This document shows, in pieces, positions 1 to 12,384 of a stretch of 64,000 bases of DNA. Numbering within the stretch: the stretch's first letter is position 1; every line of letters begins with the position of its first letter. The DNA comes from Hirudo medicinalis (Eukaryota; Annelida; Clitellata; Hirudinida; Hirudinidae). The notes below the pieces were generated by a model. That model saw only the letters and a program-made list of their open reading frames with translations, was not told where the DNA came from and did no database searches. The stretch spans positions 204,858-268,857 of the forward strand of contig MPNW01000004.1 of NCBI GenBank assembly GCA_011800805.1, written 5' to 3'. A program made the position numbers and the translations under genes.

Positions 1-469
1 GTGGATCATTAAGTTTATTTTAACTACTTAATTTTCATTGAAGATTTTTTTAGGCAAGTGTTTTAATGTAGGAACTTATTTTTATTAAAGGAAATTTGTC
101 ACAATACCATTACTAATTTGCATAACAACAATGTTATAAGCTACTACGTAGCAGATGAATATTAATAAAGTACATTCAACATATTTTATAAATATGAACA
201 TCAAAATAACATCTCATAGAAAGAATAAACAAAATTTTATTTTAAAAAATTACAAATTATATTATTTTAAAATAAAATATCAGGTTTTAATGATGTTCTT
301 GACTATTTTTAGAAATCGTCGATGCGATTATCAACGCAAGGCTTAGGCGAGGTTGATGTTTTAGAATGGCTTTACACTGTGGGATGCCCAAGCGCCTTTA
401 CAATTTTATAAGAATCATATGATGCTAGGCCTCTTTATTTAACTTGACGAGCGCTTTAAGCATCTTCAA
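1..469. other. Left-edge flank upstream of PPP1R37, no gene seen
   Basis: AT-rich sequence with no open frame showing coding character. It probably holds the promoter and 5' UTR of PPP1R37, whose first long open exon starts at 470, but I see no clear promoter motif. Confidence 0.5.
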
Positions 470-3400
470 ATGGATATGATACATATTTTTCATGGTTCAC
501 TGACAATAGAGGACAAAGCATCAGCAGGTACGGGAAATGTGCGATTTTCATCCAGTGACACGGACATTTCTCTCTCGTCTTCATCAATCATGTCATCCTC
601 TTCATCCATGTCGCTCTTCAGCTTCGACGGAGTCGAACCTGCTACATTGTCGACTTCGAACGTCGTTTTGCCCACCAATAATGCAATATCTCATAGTGAT
701 AGTAGAGAGGATTTTCCATCTGAAGTTGGAACGGTTGGGAAGAAACAGGATGACAACCACTCCCTTTTACCAGGTTGTCCTGATCGTCTTCACACTGAAA
801 ACTTTTATGCCATAAAAAATCAAATTACAAATGAAGGTGGTAATGTATCTAATGCCAACTCTGAAAACCTAGAGCCAACTCAGAATGCCTCGAGATCCAA
901 TGATGGTGATAATAAACCTAATGAAGGGCAAAGTGTTACATCCCACCATACCCATGAAGTTGACCAATCGAAGCTGTTATATCTTGATGATTCAACTTTC
1001 CAAATGAACTTAAAAAATTTGACACAGTGTGAGAGCTTCTGTAAAGAGTTAGAAAAGAAAAAACTGGAAAAAACTGGATATGTCATCTGTGATCTTGATC
1101 CTGATGATGGGCTCACCAATATAACCAAAATGTCAAATGTCAACTTACTTGACTCTGTTGTCATGGTTGCAAACTCTAATTTGACCCAGGAAGTAACCAA
1201 ACCACAAAATGCAACAGACTCTCAAAGTGTCTTTTCATTGACTGAAAGCCTAACTATCTATGAAGAGGGTTTAGCAAATGTTGCCAATGAAAACATTCAT
1301 GCTGAAACAAGCAGTCAGGAGACAGGCTTCTCACAAATATCTAGTGAGAATAACGAGGGCACAATATCATCTCATCCTAACAAAAGAGGCCATCGTGTCA
1401 AGTTTCCGAGCGATGACAAGCTCATTACTGGTTATGTCTTCCCTGCTGTGCCATGGAAAAATCGTAAGTTGTTCAGTTCACAGAGGAATTTGAGATGTTA
1501 TTATGGATATTCTTGGACATTTTTACTTTTCTTACATTTGCAAATAGCTTTCATTATTTGAACTTACAGTAATGTCTATTTTATAAAATGTCAAATAACT
1601 TGATTGTGGGTGGCCATTTATGGTCACATTTGCAGCTATTTTAATGTAATTATAATAATATTTGTTGCATGTTCTTAAAGCATCAGTTTGTCATTTTGCT
1701 CATCTTTGCTTCTGCAAAGTTTAAATCAGTCGCTCGATAATTATTTAAATTGAATGATTACTCATGTGATTCTTCACAGATGTAAAGTATCATATGTTCA
1801 TTGCTTGTGAAATGTTAATTAGTCAATTAATGTTTTATTTAGTTTTATCTTTTTTTTTATATATTTGGATCCATTTATTTTCAGCCCTAGAATGCTCCAC
1901 AGATGAGTTGATCTCTTCCTATTTAGAATCCTGCTCCAAATATGACACTCCTCCATCTGAGATCATTTTGTCCCAGTTGAGGGTGAGGATGTTAATATTC
2001 ATTATTTGATCACTACCTTGATTTCATTAAAAATCGACCAATCGACAATCGCCATAATAATTATTGTGACCTATCTTGTTATTGGTTCCATGGCCTATTA
2101 ACATAAACAACAACAAAATTTAGTAATGTTCCATGACTAATCCTAATGTTCTCTGTTGTTGCCATAACTGTTGTCGATATTATTTTAGCTGCAGCCATTA
2201 AGATGACGTCTAATATTACGATGTTGTTATTGCTTTCGGTGCATTTATTATAATTATCGAGGTATTATAGATTGCATTGCCAGATCTAAAGCTAAGACAT
2301 TTAGTTGGCTTCTGGTCTCTGTTCTATTCCTAATATGGTCGTAAATAACCCGTGCTCTCCCGTTTAGCCCTGTCGTCCAGTCCGTCCGTCCGGGATGTTC
2401 GGTGGCAATACGTTTGCGTACATGCGTGTGATGTCATTGCCTCTTGTTGTCTCGAAGTCGAGCTAGCATGAATGAAACTCATTAATGGTTTTTTATGTGG
2501 GGCAACAGGCTGATGAATTGATGAAGAATGAATGAGTGCCTACTAACGAAATGGATAATCCGTTTGCTACTTAATTCCAACATTTGACTGGTGCATCCAT
2601 TTCCTTCTTTGCACGATCCGATCCGCCTTGAAAATCGCCGTTCGCACAAAGGCCGACTCGAATCCGACCGAAAACAACTTTTGCGGAATTTCCCGACAAA
2701 CTATAGAAAAATATTTCTTGGAAGTTTCCAGAGCTTTTTTCCTTGTTTTTTCAATGTTTTTTAATATTTGTTTTCTCAGAAATTATTGATGACATAAAAT
2801 ATCTTTTATGTAAATGTTTATATCAGAGATTAAGAAATGTCAGGGAATTTAGGTGATTCTAGTGATTTTTTATCCTTTCAAATTAATTGTCAATAATTCC
2901 TGACATGAAAAATAATGTTCACGTTATTTAATTGTAAGTATTTCATGCATTTTTGGATGAATTTGTGTGAATTGCAGGAGCTTCCAGTGCCTGGCAAATC
3001 TGTTCCTAATGAATGCTTATGTTCAACAATGCATTGGAACCGAAAGCAATCATGTTTCTTCTTGTTTTTAATCTCGAGCTTTAATGTTTTTCTCGAGCTT
3101 CGAGTGTCACTCTAAGATTCTCGAGGAATTAAACATTTTTTTTCTCGAAATAAGCGATGAAGTATTTCGGTGCAAATTTTTTTCGTAGCGAGCGGAAATC
3201 GCCGGTTTAATAAATTCCACGAAGACATGCATTTTTATCCTAGTTATACTTGTTATTGTTATTATTCGTTTATTATTATTATTTATAATATTTGAAATCA
3301 TCGCCATTATCAGTTATTGTCATTGGTTATAAACATCTTGGAGGATTTGCTATGCAGATATTTTTGTTTGTTCAAGTAAGGACTAACGACAAGAGCAGTT

Positions 3401-6400
3401 TTTGCATTGCAATTGTACCTGCAATTTTGCTATGCCTTACCTAGGCGACTGCTATTAATAACATTAACTGCAGTAACAGCAGAAGCAAGGGTACCAAGAT
3501 ATGATAATCTTCATTATCTTGTTACATTGATATTATTTAATGAATTGCTATTAATGTTGTGAGACTATAATGCTTCTATAATGCTTTGAAATCACTTTGT
3601 AACCACTTTGAAATCACTGTTACAAATTATAATTAATTATCCTTGCAGGACATCTCAGACTTCACTGCAAGAAAGGAGCTATTTTCATTAAAAGGTGAGA
3701 ACCTTAACATGTGATGATGTTGATGATGATGATGATGGTGGTAGTGATGATGATGTTGTGATTTTAAGAATGCCAATGATGGTTGCTAAAATATTTTGTT
3801 TTGGCTTCACTTTGTATTGTAATGTCTTTAAATTAATAATTCCTTTTTTTTTGTTTTTTTTTAATAATTTCATCAATTATAATAGAATTACTTTGACTTT
3901 TGGTTTGTACTATAGTATTTGACATAGTATTCATCTATCATGAGACATCATCGTCATTGCCACCAGGAGTTACTATAGACTGGAAAGTATGTGAAACTTT
4001 GGAGACCATATTCAAGAGGGTGAGATTCCACACCATAAGTCTGGAATCGACCGGACTCACGGAGCAGGTGGTTTTATTTTGATTGATTTCCTCAACCTCT
4101 AGTGAATGAATGAAAGCATGCTTACTGTCTTATTGAAATGGATATAAATCTAATTATGGAAAAACCTGCGCTCTGCATCCACCTTGTCAAACCTATGTGG
4201 AATGATTCAGGTGAGCCAAGCAAAATGCCAGCTCACCTGTGCAAGGTTCTCCAGGTGCAAAACATTTTTTTTTTCAGGAAACATCACCATTGTTTCACTC
4301 AGTTTTCTAATTTTATGCATTCTTTATTCAAATGTTGTTGTGAACGAATTGATAATGAGATTTTGTTGTCGATGCTTCCTAATAAATATTCAAGATTCTA
4401 TTCAATATTGGATAATTAATTAATAATAATAATAGTTAATTTATAATGTGCCATTCGCATAGCATCAGAGGCACCTTGTGTCTTTGTTGGCTTCATGTTG
4501 GTGTCCTGAAGAGGTGGGTCTTCAGGCGATGTTTGAAAAGCTCCAGGGATGGTTGAGCTCTTTTGAGGGGGGCAATGCATTCCAGACACCAGGAGAGGCA
4601 TAAGAAAAGCCTCTCTTGACGAGGGATGATTTGTGAACTGGTCGGCTTGGTTGAATTTGGAAGATGAATGAAGACCAGGTGTGTAAGCAGAGAATGAGAT
4701 GGTGGAGATAGGGTGGATTGGATGTCGAGGAGAGGAGCGGACGAATGTGCCGAATTGCCCGGACGAGGCGATTGCACGGTTTGACGATGGAGGCAGAATG
4801 TTCTTTAAAGCTGAGGTGAGAATCGAAATTAACACCGAGGAGTTTAAGAGTAGTAGATGAAGGAAGGAGGGTGTCTATGATGTTTATGGATGATGGGGGA
4901 GACAGTTTTTAGGCGGACATGATTTCGGATTTTCTGCTGATTCAGTCGAAGAAATCGATTTGCCATCAAAGTATTCAAAATCTTGATATATTGAGGTCTA
5001 AGAATAAAATTTTTTCATTCTCTAAACGTTTAATCCGAAAGATTAAAAATAACTTTTTCTTTACGTTCATCCGATCATGCATCAGTCCTTCCTGAGCCTG
5101 TGGATATGTTTTCTTTTGAATGATGCCTACATGTCAATTCATCATTAGTTCTTGTGTTGAGTTATTTTCAAATTACATTAATGGCTGGGATAATTGTTAT
5201 TAATATTGTTTCGAATTGGTGTCCAGTGAAGTGATTGGTTCTTGGTTGACTGTGGTGTGAGTTATTTATAATGAAATTATTAGTTATAATCAAGTTGTTT
5301 TATGACTTTTGTAACTCTTAATGGCTTATTATCTTTTTCATTATCGGTGTCCAGACTACAATGGTGATGTTCGACCTCTTGAACTATTACGAGCCCTGCA
5401 GCAGGCTTATTCTCTCATCAAATAATCAGATGGGCATCAGGGGTTGGCAAGCATGTGGTTCCTATCTTAGACAGGTCAGTTGCTAATGTTTCAAATGTTG
5501 TAGTAGCTTTCCTGCTTTTCTTTGTTACATCATAATATTGTTGCTTTCTTTATGCTAAAAGTCAGCAATGTGGCCATAAGAGCCAAGTGGTCTCTCAGAA
5601 TTTAATCCTTTTCACGATCCATAAGTAAATATATTAGCTCTATAACAGCATGCGGATTGGCCGAATGGGTTTCCAATTCGTTCCTGCATGCGGTCGTAAT
5701 GGCAACAGTCGTAATGTGTCATGTTTGTAACCCACCCTGCCCTGCCAGGGAGCGCCCTTGGGTAGGGGCGCCATGTAACTCTGGTAGTTCGATTAAAAAG
5801 TGCCTTTGCATCTCATTCGGATACACGAGCACTCAAAAGATCGGCTAAATACAAATATAACTGATTGAAGTCACATGTTGAATCCTTGCAAACACTAACT
5901 ACTCATCTGCCCGAGTTTCTTAGGACTTGTACCATTGAGACCAAACATTCGAATTCTTTATATTTTAGAAAGCATCAGCCTTTAATGCTGAATAAACTAG
6001 CTCAATTGCTCTCAGTTTTAGAATGCTATTTGTGCATCTAGTTCTTTGGCTAAAGTAAATTCATAGATAACAGACATCAATGTGATGTTGTAAATCAGGA
6101 CTATGGAACTCATTGCCACTGTTGTTGTTAAGTTTTGTTATTGTAAGCTATGCCTTACACTTTCAGTCTCAAACCCTGAGCAGTTTTGAAGCCAGACAGT
6201 CCTCCATCCCTGAGTACTCTATAGCGCCAGTCTTCAGGGGCATCCAGACCTGCTCCAACTTGACTTCAGTCCACTTACAGGGTAGCATCAACTCAGGCAG
6301 GAGCCTCCAACTTTTGGGTAAATGAGACTTATAACTTGCTAATCTGTATCTAGTTACACTTTGTGAAGCAAAGCTGGTCATGTATTGATGTGATGTATTG

Positions 6401-8948
6401 ACTTTAAATGGATGGGTCAGTTGTTCAAAATTTTATTAATATTGTTATTAATCTTAGTTGTCTTATACATCCTAGTTATTGACAAATCAAATTATCAATT
6501 AGTATAAAAAGTTAATGCTCGTTTGAATTATTACTAGTGTTGAAACATTGAAATTCAGAGTGAACAATATTATTTGACCAATTAAAAAATGTATTGGTCA
6601 TTTTAGCCTCAGGACTTCGTGGCAGCAAATCCATCCAAGATGTCTACCTTGGAGACAACAGATTCAATCCCTCGGACGGGCTCCAACTTGCCAATCTTGT
6701 CAAGGACAATGCCAACCTCCAACTGATTGACCTCAGGAATAACAACCTTCAGGTGATCTATTGATACTTTAACACTCACATTGTCTGGAAAGGTATTTAC
6801 ATAAAATCCAAATTTATTGCTCATTACAGTCATCATCATCTTTTGATTTTGAACCGATTATTTGATTTATATTAAATAAATAAATATTTATATCTCCTGC
6901 CGTAGGACACGGGGGCCACCTATATTTTTGAGGCTTTGGCACAATCATCGAACTGCAACTTGAACACTCTCATTGTTTGGAATAACAAACTCACCAAAGG
7001 CTCTATGAGTATGCTATCCAAAATGCTGGTTTGTGATTGGTTGTCTTTGCTTGGCTTCCTATTAGCTAACGCCTTTCCGAGTATAAGTAGCATGAATTCT
7101 GTTGCACTTTTAGCTGAGATAGCAGAAGTTTTTATGAATGCAGGGATAATTATAAGCATTAGGGATAATTATAAGTATTATGGATAAATTTTTAATTTCC
7201 TGAAAAACATATTGTGTTCATGCAACAGTGTAAAGCATTTGCAAATGGTCGAAAAAAATTATAGCATTCACTTAATGCAAAGAAATATTTGGGCAGAATA
7301 GTAACAATAATTATGCTAATTGTTAATACAAATATCGATAGAAAACCACAAAGTCTCTTGAAACCATCAATCTCGGGCACAACAGCATCACAGACGAGGG
7401 TATTTACAGACTGAAAGAAGGTCTTATAAAAAACAGTTCCCTTCTCAGAATTGGTTTGCAAGCTATCAAAGTCACCTGTGAAGGTACAGCTTTCCACTGG
7501 CAGTGTTCATCAGTTCATCACTTCATTTAAAGAATGACATCCAATAAAAGTTTCTCCCTTCCCAGGTGTAGTTGCTCTGGCAGAGTCCATTGTTGAGCAC
7601 AGCAGGCTTCAAAAACTTGATCTCAGGGGCAACAGACTCAAGACTGCTGGCCTCATGGCTCTCTCACAGTCACTCAAGGTCAACAAGTCAGTGACTTGTG
7701 TCGCCATGGATGCGACCGAGGAGGAGGGAGATGCTGAGAAGGTGATGGGTTACGAAAGAAAGAAATCCACACATTTTTGAAAAAATTGCCTCAGTTAAAT
7801 TTATTTAATAATTTTATTACCTTAAGTGGAACTTTGACTACCTTGCGATGGCAGCATTTATGTAGTGCCATCTCCCAGAGGCACTTTGCGGCAGTGCAGG
7901 CTGGGTTGCATAATGACTGTTGGGTTGCTTTTGCCATCGCTCTCAGGAATGCAACCCTCCGAGCCAACTTGCACCCCGAGTGTAATCTTATGGAATTGTT
8001 TCAGCTGGATTTCAAAAATATAGATTAGTTAGGGTTTAATTTTGATTGATAGAACTACCATTTTTATTACACAGGCAATAACGTTCTTCTTCATAAATTT
8101 GATAGGATGGAAATGAAGATAACCAGGAAGAAATAAAAAATCAGTACATCCAGGATATCCTGTCTTACACTATTCGTAACTCGGACATCAAACATCAAAG
8201 TCCTGTTCAAATAGATGATGGATCATTGACAATGAATGAAGCCAATTCCATCCAGTTACTTAATGATCAACTTCAGTCACAGGCATGCAACCAACAATAC
8301 CAACATAATTCAAAGCCCAAGGTTGTTATTGGCCAAACAGAAGCCGACCTCGATGAATCCGACCAAACGTCATCGGATGCAAAACGGCACTTTCAGTTGC
8401 GCTGTCAAATGTTGGAGTCTCCATCTATTTTCAACTCCGATGTGCCCCTCTTTCCATCTGTTGGGAAATCCCATGCATTTGAGAGATCGAACTCCATCAG
8501 CTCCAACCTTGTCAAAGATGCAGCATTGTCAACGTCATCACCTGTCCTTGCAAAGGTTTCCTCTCCTGAAGATCTCAGATCATCTGAAGCTTCTCCTTCT
8601 ACGAAATCTCAATCAGAAGTTTCACCATCTCCTCAGATTCCAGTTGCTCCACCCGCAACACCCTGCCCCCCTTCCAAGCCCCTCGTTTCCAAAAGAAAGT
8701 TCACTGTTAGCAAGGCCATCCTTCCATCCATTTTCACAAAGTCTGGCGGCTTTCAGCAGCCCTCGGTCCTTTACACGGCATCTTCTGAAGCAGGTCCTGA
8801 CAGAAGGGGCTTGGTAGATGGCCAGGATGGTCACGGGGATGCCAAAGTCAGGATCATCGGCATCCAATCAGAGGAAAAAGAAAATACGACTCCCTTGGTT
8901 ACTTCCACTAATGATGCCAATTCATCTTTAGCTCAATCCCCTCCCTGA
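470..8948 (+). CDS. PPP1R37: Protein phosphatase 1 regulatory subunit 37 (LRR protein), 11 exons
   Basis: Exons: 470-1463, 1885-1982, 3649-3694, 3967-4067, 5355-5474, 6167-6317, 6607-6752, 6906-7028, 7342-7483, 7566-7741, 8106-8948. All phases agree and the sum is 2940 nt (979 aa). Family role: binds and inhibits PP1 catalytic subunit. A PP1-docking RVxF motif, RVKF, lies at residues 309-312 within HRVKFPSD, as in vertebrate PPP1R37. Residues about 380-690 are leucine-rich repeats; examples are LQLIDLRNNNLQ, LNTLIVWNNKLT, LETINLGHNSIT and LQKLDLRGNRLK. The 3' exon encodes a Ser/Pro-rich tail of about 280 aa. The Ser/Asn-rich stretch before RVKF (about 308 aa) is much longer than I recall in vertebrates. 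ATG 470 is the first in-frame start of the long exon; a start in a further upstream exon is not excluded. The large introns (1983-3648, 4068-5354, 5475-6166) show no other gene, but two contain repeat-like inserts. Confidence 0.93.
4437..4965. repeat. Probable dispersed repeat or non-autonomous transposon fragment in PPP1R37 intron 4
   Basis: A G-rich block on the plus strand contrasts with the AT-rich intron around it. It includes phrases such as GAAGAGGTGGGTCTTCAGG and GCATTCCAGACACCAGGAG. An incidental minus-strand frame (4416-4835) has no domain I recognise. The composition change and phrasing resemble dispersed non-coding repeats seen in many marine invertebrate genomes. I could not identify ends or target-site duplications. 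Confidence 0.4.
5650..5850. repeat. Probable SINE/MITE-like insertion in PPP1R37 intron 5
   Basis: A GC-richer block of about 200 bp, starting near TGCGGATTGGCCGAATGG and ending near AGATCGGCTAAATACAAATA, sits in an AT-rich intron. Size, composition and the A/T-rich tail suggest a SINE-type element. No A/B box could be assigned with confidence. Confidence 0.35.
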
Positions 8949-11900
8949 TAGATTTCAAATAATGATAATAGTTATTATCACTATGTGATCATCTTACTGA
9001 TTATTGATTTGATTCTTCATTAATTCATTCAAGATAATGGGGATGATGATAGACCTTGCCAGGTTTGATGGTTATATTTTATTTTATTTTTTTTTATTAC
9101 GTTTATTTTGAAGATTACGTTATTATTATGCATTATTAAGTTATTATTATGCGCATCAGAATTTAGAGGAGATATCCTTTTGTTTTTAATTCTCAAAGAT
9201 GGCCAGGATCCATCTTTTTGATGTAAACATTGCTTCAATCTCTTTCATTCCTCTCATTTAATTTCTCCTCCATCCTTCCTCGCACTAACAACGCATGCTT
9301 TACTTTTGGCGTCCGGGTTTACCGACGCATCGACGAATAGATATTTGTGATTTACATCATTTAGCAAATAAATGTTAATTAACCCTGCAATTGGTGTTTT
9401 GCAGACACTTTTGTTCATTCATCATTTTTATTTCTTTTCACCATTTGGCTCGTCATTAATTAACGTCAAGGAATTTAACGCGTTGACCTCCTGGTCGTAT
9501 TTATTTGATTTAATTATATTTCCAAGATCTTGACGTTTTGCAGTCGACACCTTTGGTTTTTATAGATTTTTCGGCCGCAAAATTACCTGTAAATATTGCC
9601 GGAACGCGAGCCCCGGGAGGGCTTCCGTTTGCCTCTTTGGAAAATTTTTCAGAAAAACCTGTTGCTCTTTTTTAAAACTCATTTTCCGCTCGAAGAGACG
9701 CGATCGGCGAAGCGAGATTACGAACAGAATCTTCGGGATTCGTCGAGTCCCGACTCTCATTCCATCTTTGGCAATTTCCGTTCCGAAGAAATGGAGCTAA
9801 TGGATGCAATCGATTATTGATCGACTAATCGACGGAGGACCCGAGCACGTATCTCCTCTACTTTCGATCGGGGTTCTTCTTTGAGGAGGAAGAGCGTTTT
9901 CGATTTTGCCAGGATAACTGTAGTCGGTCTGTGTTTATGTCTCGGTCGGTGCTCTCGCCGGTTTCTTGGCGGCGAGGCGCGGCAAAGACGACACGATAGA
10001 TATGATGACTATTTTTTAGTGACTTAGGTAAATTATACTCGGAATTGTGTCGAGCTCTGTTTCCGATCATCGTGATTAACATGCACGAAGGCGACTTCTG
10101 GTTGCATATGCAAGATGATGTGTCGGATGTTGTAATCTTATTTTGTATGGAGCTCTGTAAGCCATTTTACTCATTACTACAACTACAGGTTTATGGCTCC
10201 TCAGAACGCAAACTATGTACCACATTTGCATGTTAAATCAACATTGCCTTTGATGACTGACAATAGATTTGTCTTTGCCAGTTTAGGCACCTTCGTTTTG
10301 ATATTCTTACGACTCAAATTTATTTATTGACGGCCCAGTCGAGCAGACTTGTTTTTACCAACCTCTGATGCTTCAATATAAAGACATTGACTTGAAATAA
10401 TTTCATGGTCTCTGATTTTCAAGAAACGTTCGAGTCAGAAATTTTGTTCTTTCTAATTCTTGGATAGATTGTTGATTATAATAATTTTTGGATCACCAAT
10501 CTTTAATTCTGTAGGCATTCATTGTACAGTCGTCTGGTGATTTATTAATTCAAATGACAATCAAATCTGGTTTGCCATCAAACAATTGTTTAAAACGTCA
10601 TTCATTGGACATGGGAAGAATACACCTACAACTTTATTTTGTTACCATCATTGTTGTACGCAGCCTAGTGTACGTTTATGACGCTTGACAAATTGATTGG
10701 TGAGGCTGGCTGTGACGTGCCAGTAAGGTGGCCTCAAATCACAGCTTAGGTTGGCCTATTTATATCCAGTTTGTTTTATATGTTGGGTAGTTTGTTATTC
10801 TGAAGATACTACTGCACTAACGTATTCTGATTTATTTTTGTTCATTGTAGGGATCATTTTTAAACATGCTTTTTCTTTATTATTCGTTATTGCTGTTTAC
10901 GTGGTTTGGTTTCGGTTTCAATGTCTAGTCTTGCGCAGCTTGGAATTAACCACTTCTGAGCATTTGGTGGGCACTTCTTCACACTTGTTGACATCCAGTC
11001 AGATGTTGTCTCCGTTCTAAACTCTCATTGAAACATTAGGCAACCCGCAGACTTTATTTAGCTGACTTTGTATTGTGGCCATCATCAGAAATTGTCACAA
11101 AATTTACACCTTTGTCATTGTTATTATAATTTAATTTGTTATTATTCCTTTATCTTACAATCATTCAAATTACTCTTAATAGCTTAACAAACTAAGTGAG
11201 CAACTAAAGATTGAAACAATTCCAAAAGACACCAATTACGTAGTGGAGGATAATTTCGTAAGAAGCTTGCAGGGATCGAGCGAGAACGATGCGGTGATTG
11301 TTATTGTGGTCTCACATCCTCCTTTCTTTCGTTCACCTTTGGTACTCCAATCGTTCAATCATTTTATCTATTTCTATTCGAAAAGCTATTTTTAGATCAC
11401 TTCCTTTTTTTTTAATGGTTTCTATTTTCTAAAATGTTTTCGTTAATCTTATAAGATTGCAGAGTGAATCAGTCTCATGTTCACTTCGTTTTGACACTCA
11501 CGTCCTATAAAAAGATGAATGTCGTGATGTCGCTTAGCTGCTTCTGAGCAGTATCTCGGAAGAGTTGTACTTATGGCAAGTTCAAGGGATGTTAGGATGA
11601 GATGAGTTTCTTCAACTCTGAAATTGACACTTCTGTAAGGGAGGGAGGGGCATTCATTTGTAATTAATACGTTAATTGGAGAGCTAACAGCTGATTTTTA
11701 TAAGTTGTATTGTTGTGCTTAGAAAGCATTACTCATTTTTTTACTTTTTAGAATGAAGTTAATTGAGACTCTCCTTGTTGATTACCTGCATATCAAAACC
11801 ATCCACTTATCATCCTACATCGCCAAAACATTTAACCCCGCTGCTTTAATATTCTTATAACTATTTATAACTATTTCTGCAGCTCACCATTGTCACTCTT

Positions 11901-12384
11901 TTGGGCATTTGCAACTAAATTTCTTATTACATTGTACCATTACTGTTATTACGAGCAGGCCTATAATTTATGTGACTAGCACTAACAAACTGTGGCAGGT
12001 TCTATTTGAATAAAGCAAAACATGCGGTGGTTGATGTTGTTTTAAATAATCAGTTGTAATAGATTTTTCATTGGTGATGAAATTTTTCAGTCGTGCATCC
12101 CAACCACTTTTGTGGTCCTCCGCACCCAAACAAATCATTGGAAAAGCATAAATAGATTGGCCATCGTGATGCAGACTGCTAACGCTACATTCAATAACAG
12201 CAATGTGATATAATTGTTTTGAATTAGTTAAAGGAAATAAGACAATTAATAAACTTGATGGGAATTCATTTGGCCATTTAATTGCCTAGTCGGGGAGAAT
12301 GCTGCTATCATTAAATTACAATTGTAAAGGTAGCACCCTCATAACTGAGTTGATTTTCAATTGAAGAATCAAGGGAATAACCCA
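8949..12384. other. Intergenic region between PPP1R37 and SLC35A2
   Basis: No gene supported in about 3.4 kb. An AATAAA at 9367-9372, about 420 nt after the PPP1R37 stop, is a candidate poly(A) signal. The stretch 9560-10000 is richer in GC and CG dinucleotides than its surroundings but holds only short frames without recognisable domains. Hydrophobic frames around 10751-11020 look fortuitous. Confidence 0.55.
9367..9372 (+). terminator. Candidate poly(A) signal of PPP1R37
   Basis: AATAAA hexamer about 420 nt downstream of the PPP1R37 stop, on the coding strand. It is the first canonical hexamer I noticed after the gene; use is inferred from position only. Confidence 0.3.

Noticed and set aside
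2915..3115. Possible extra PPP1R37 exon reading ELPVPGKS
   Set aside because: Family alignment joins LSQLR directly to DISDFTARKELF without a gap, and phases already match without it.
10751..11020. 89-codon hydrophobic plus frame
   Set aside because: No family resemblance and T-rich sequence readily gives Phe/Leu/Val frames.
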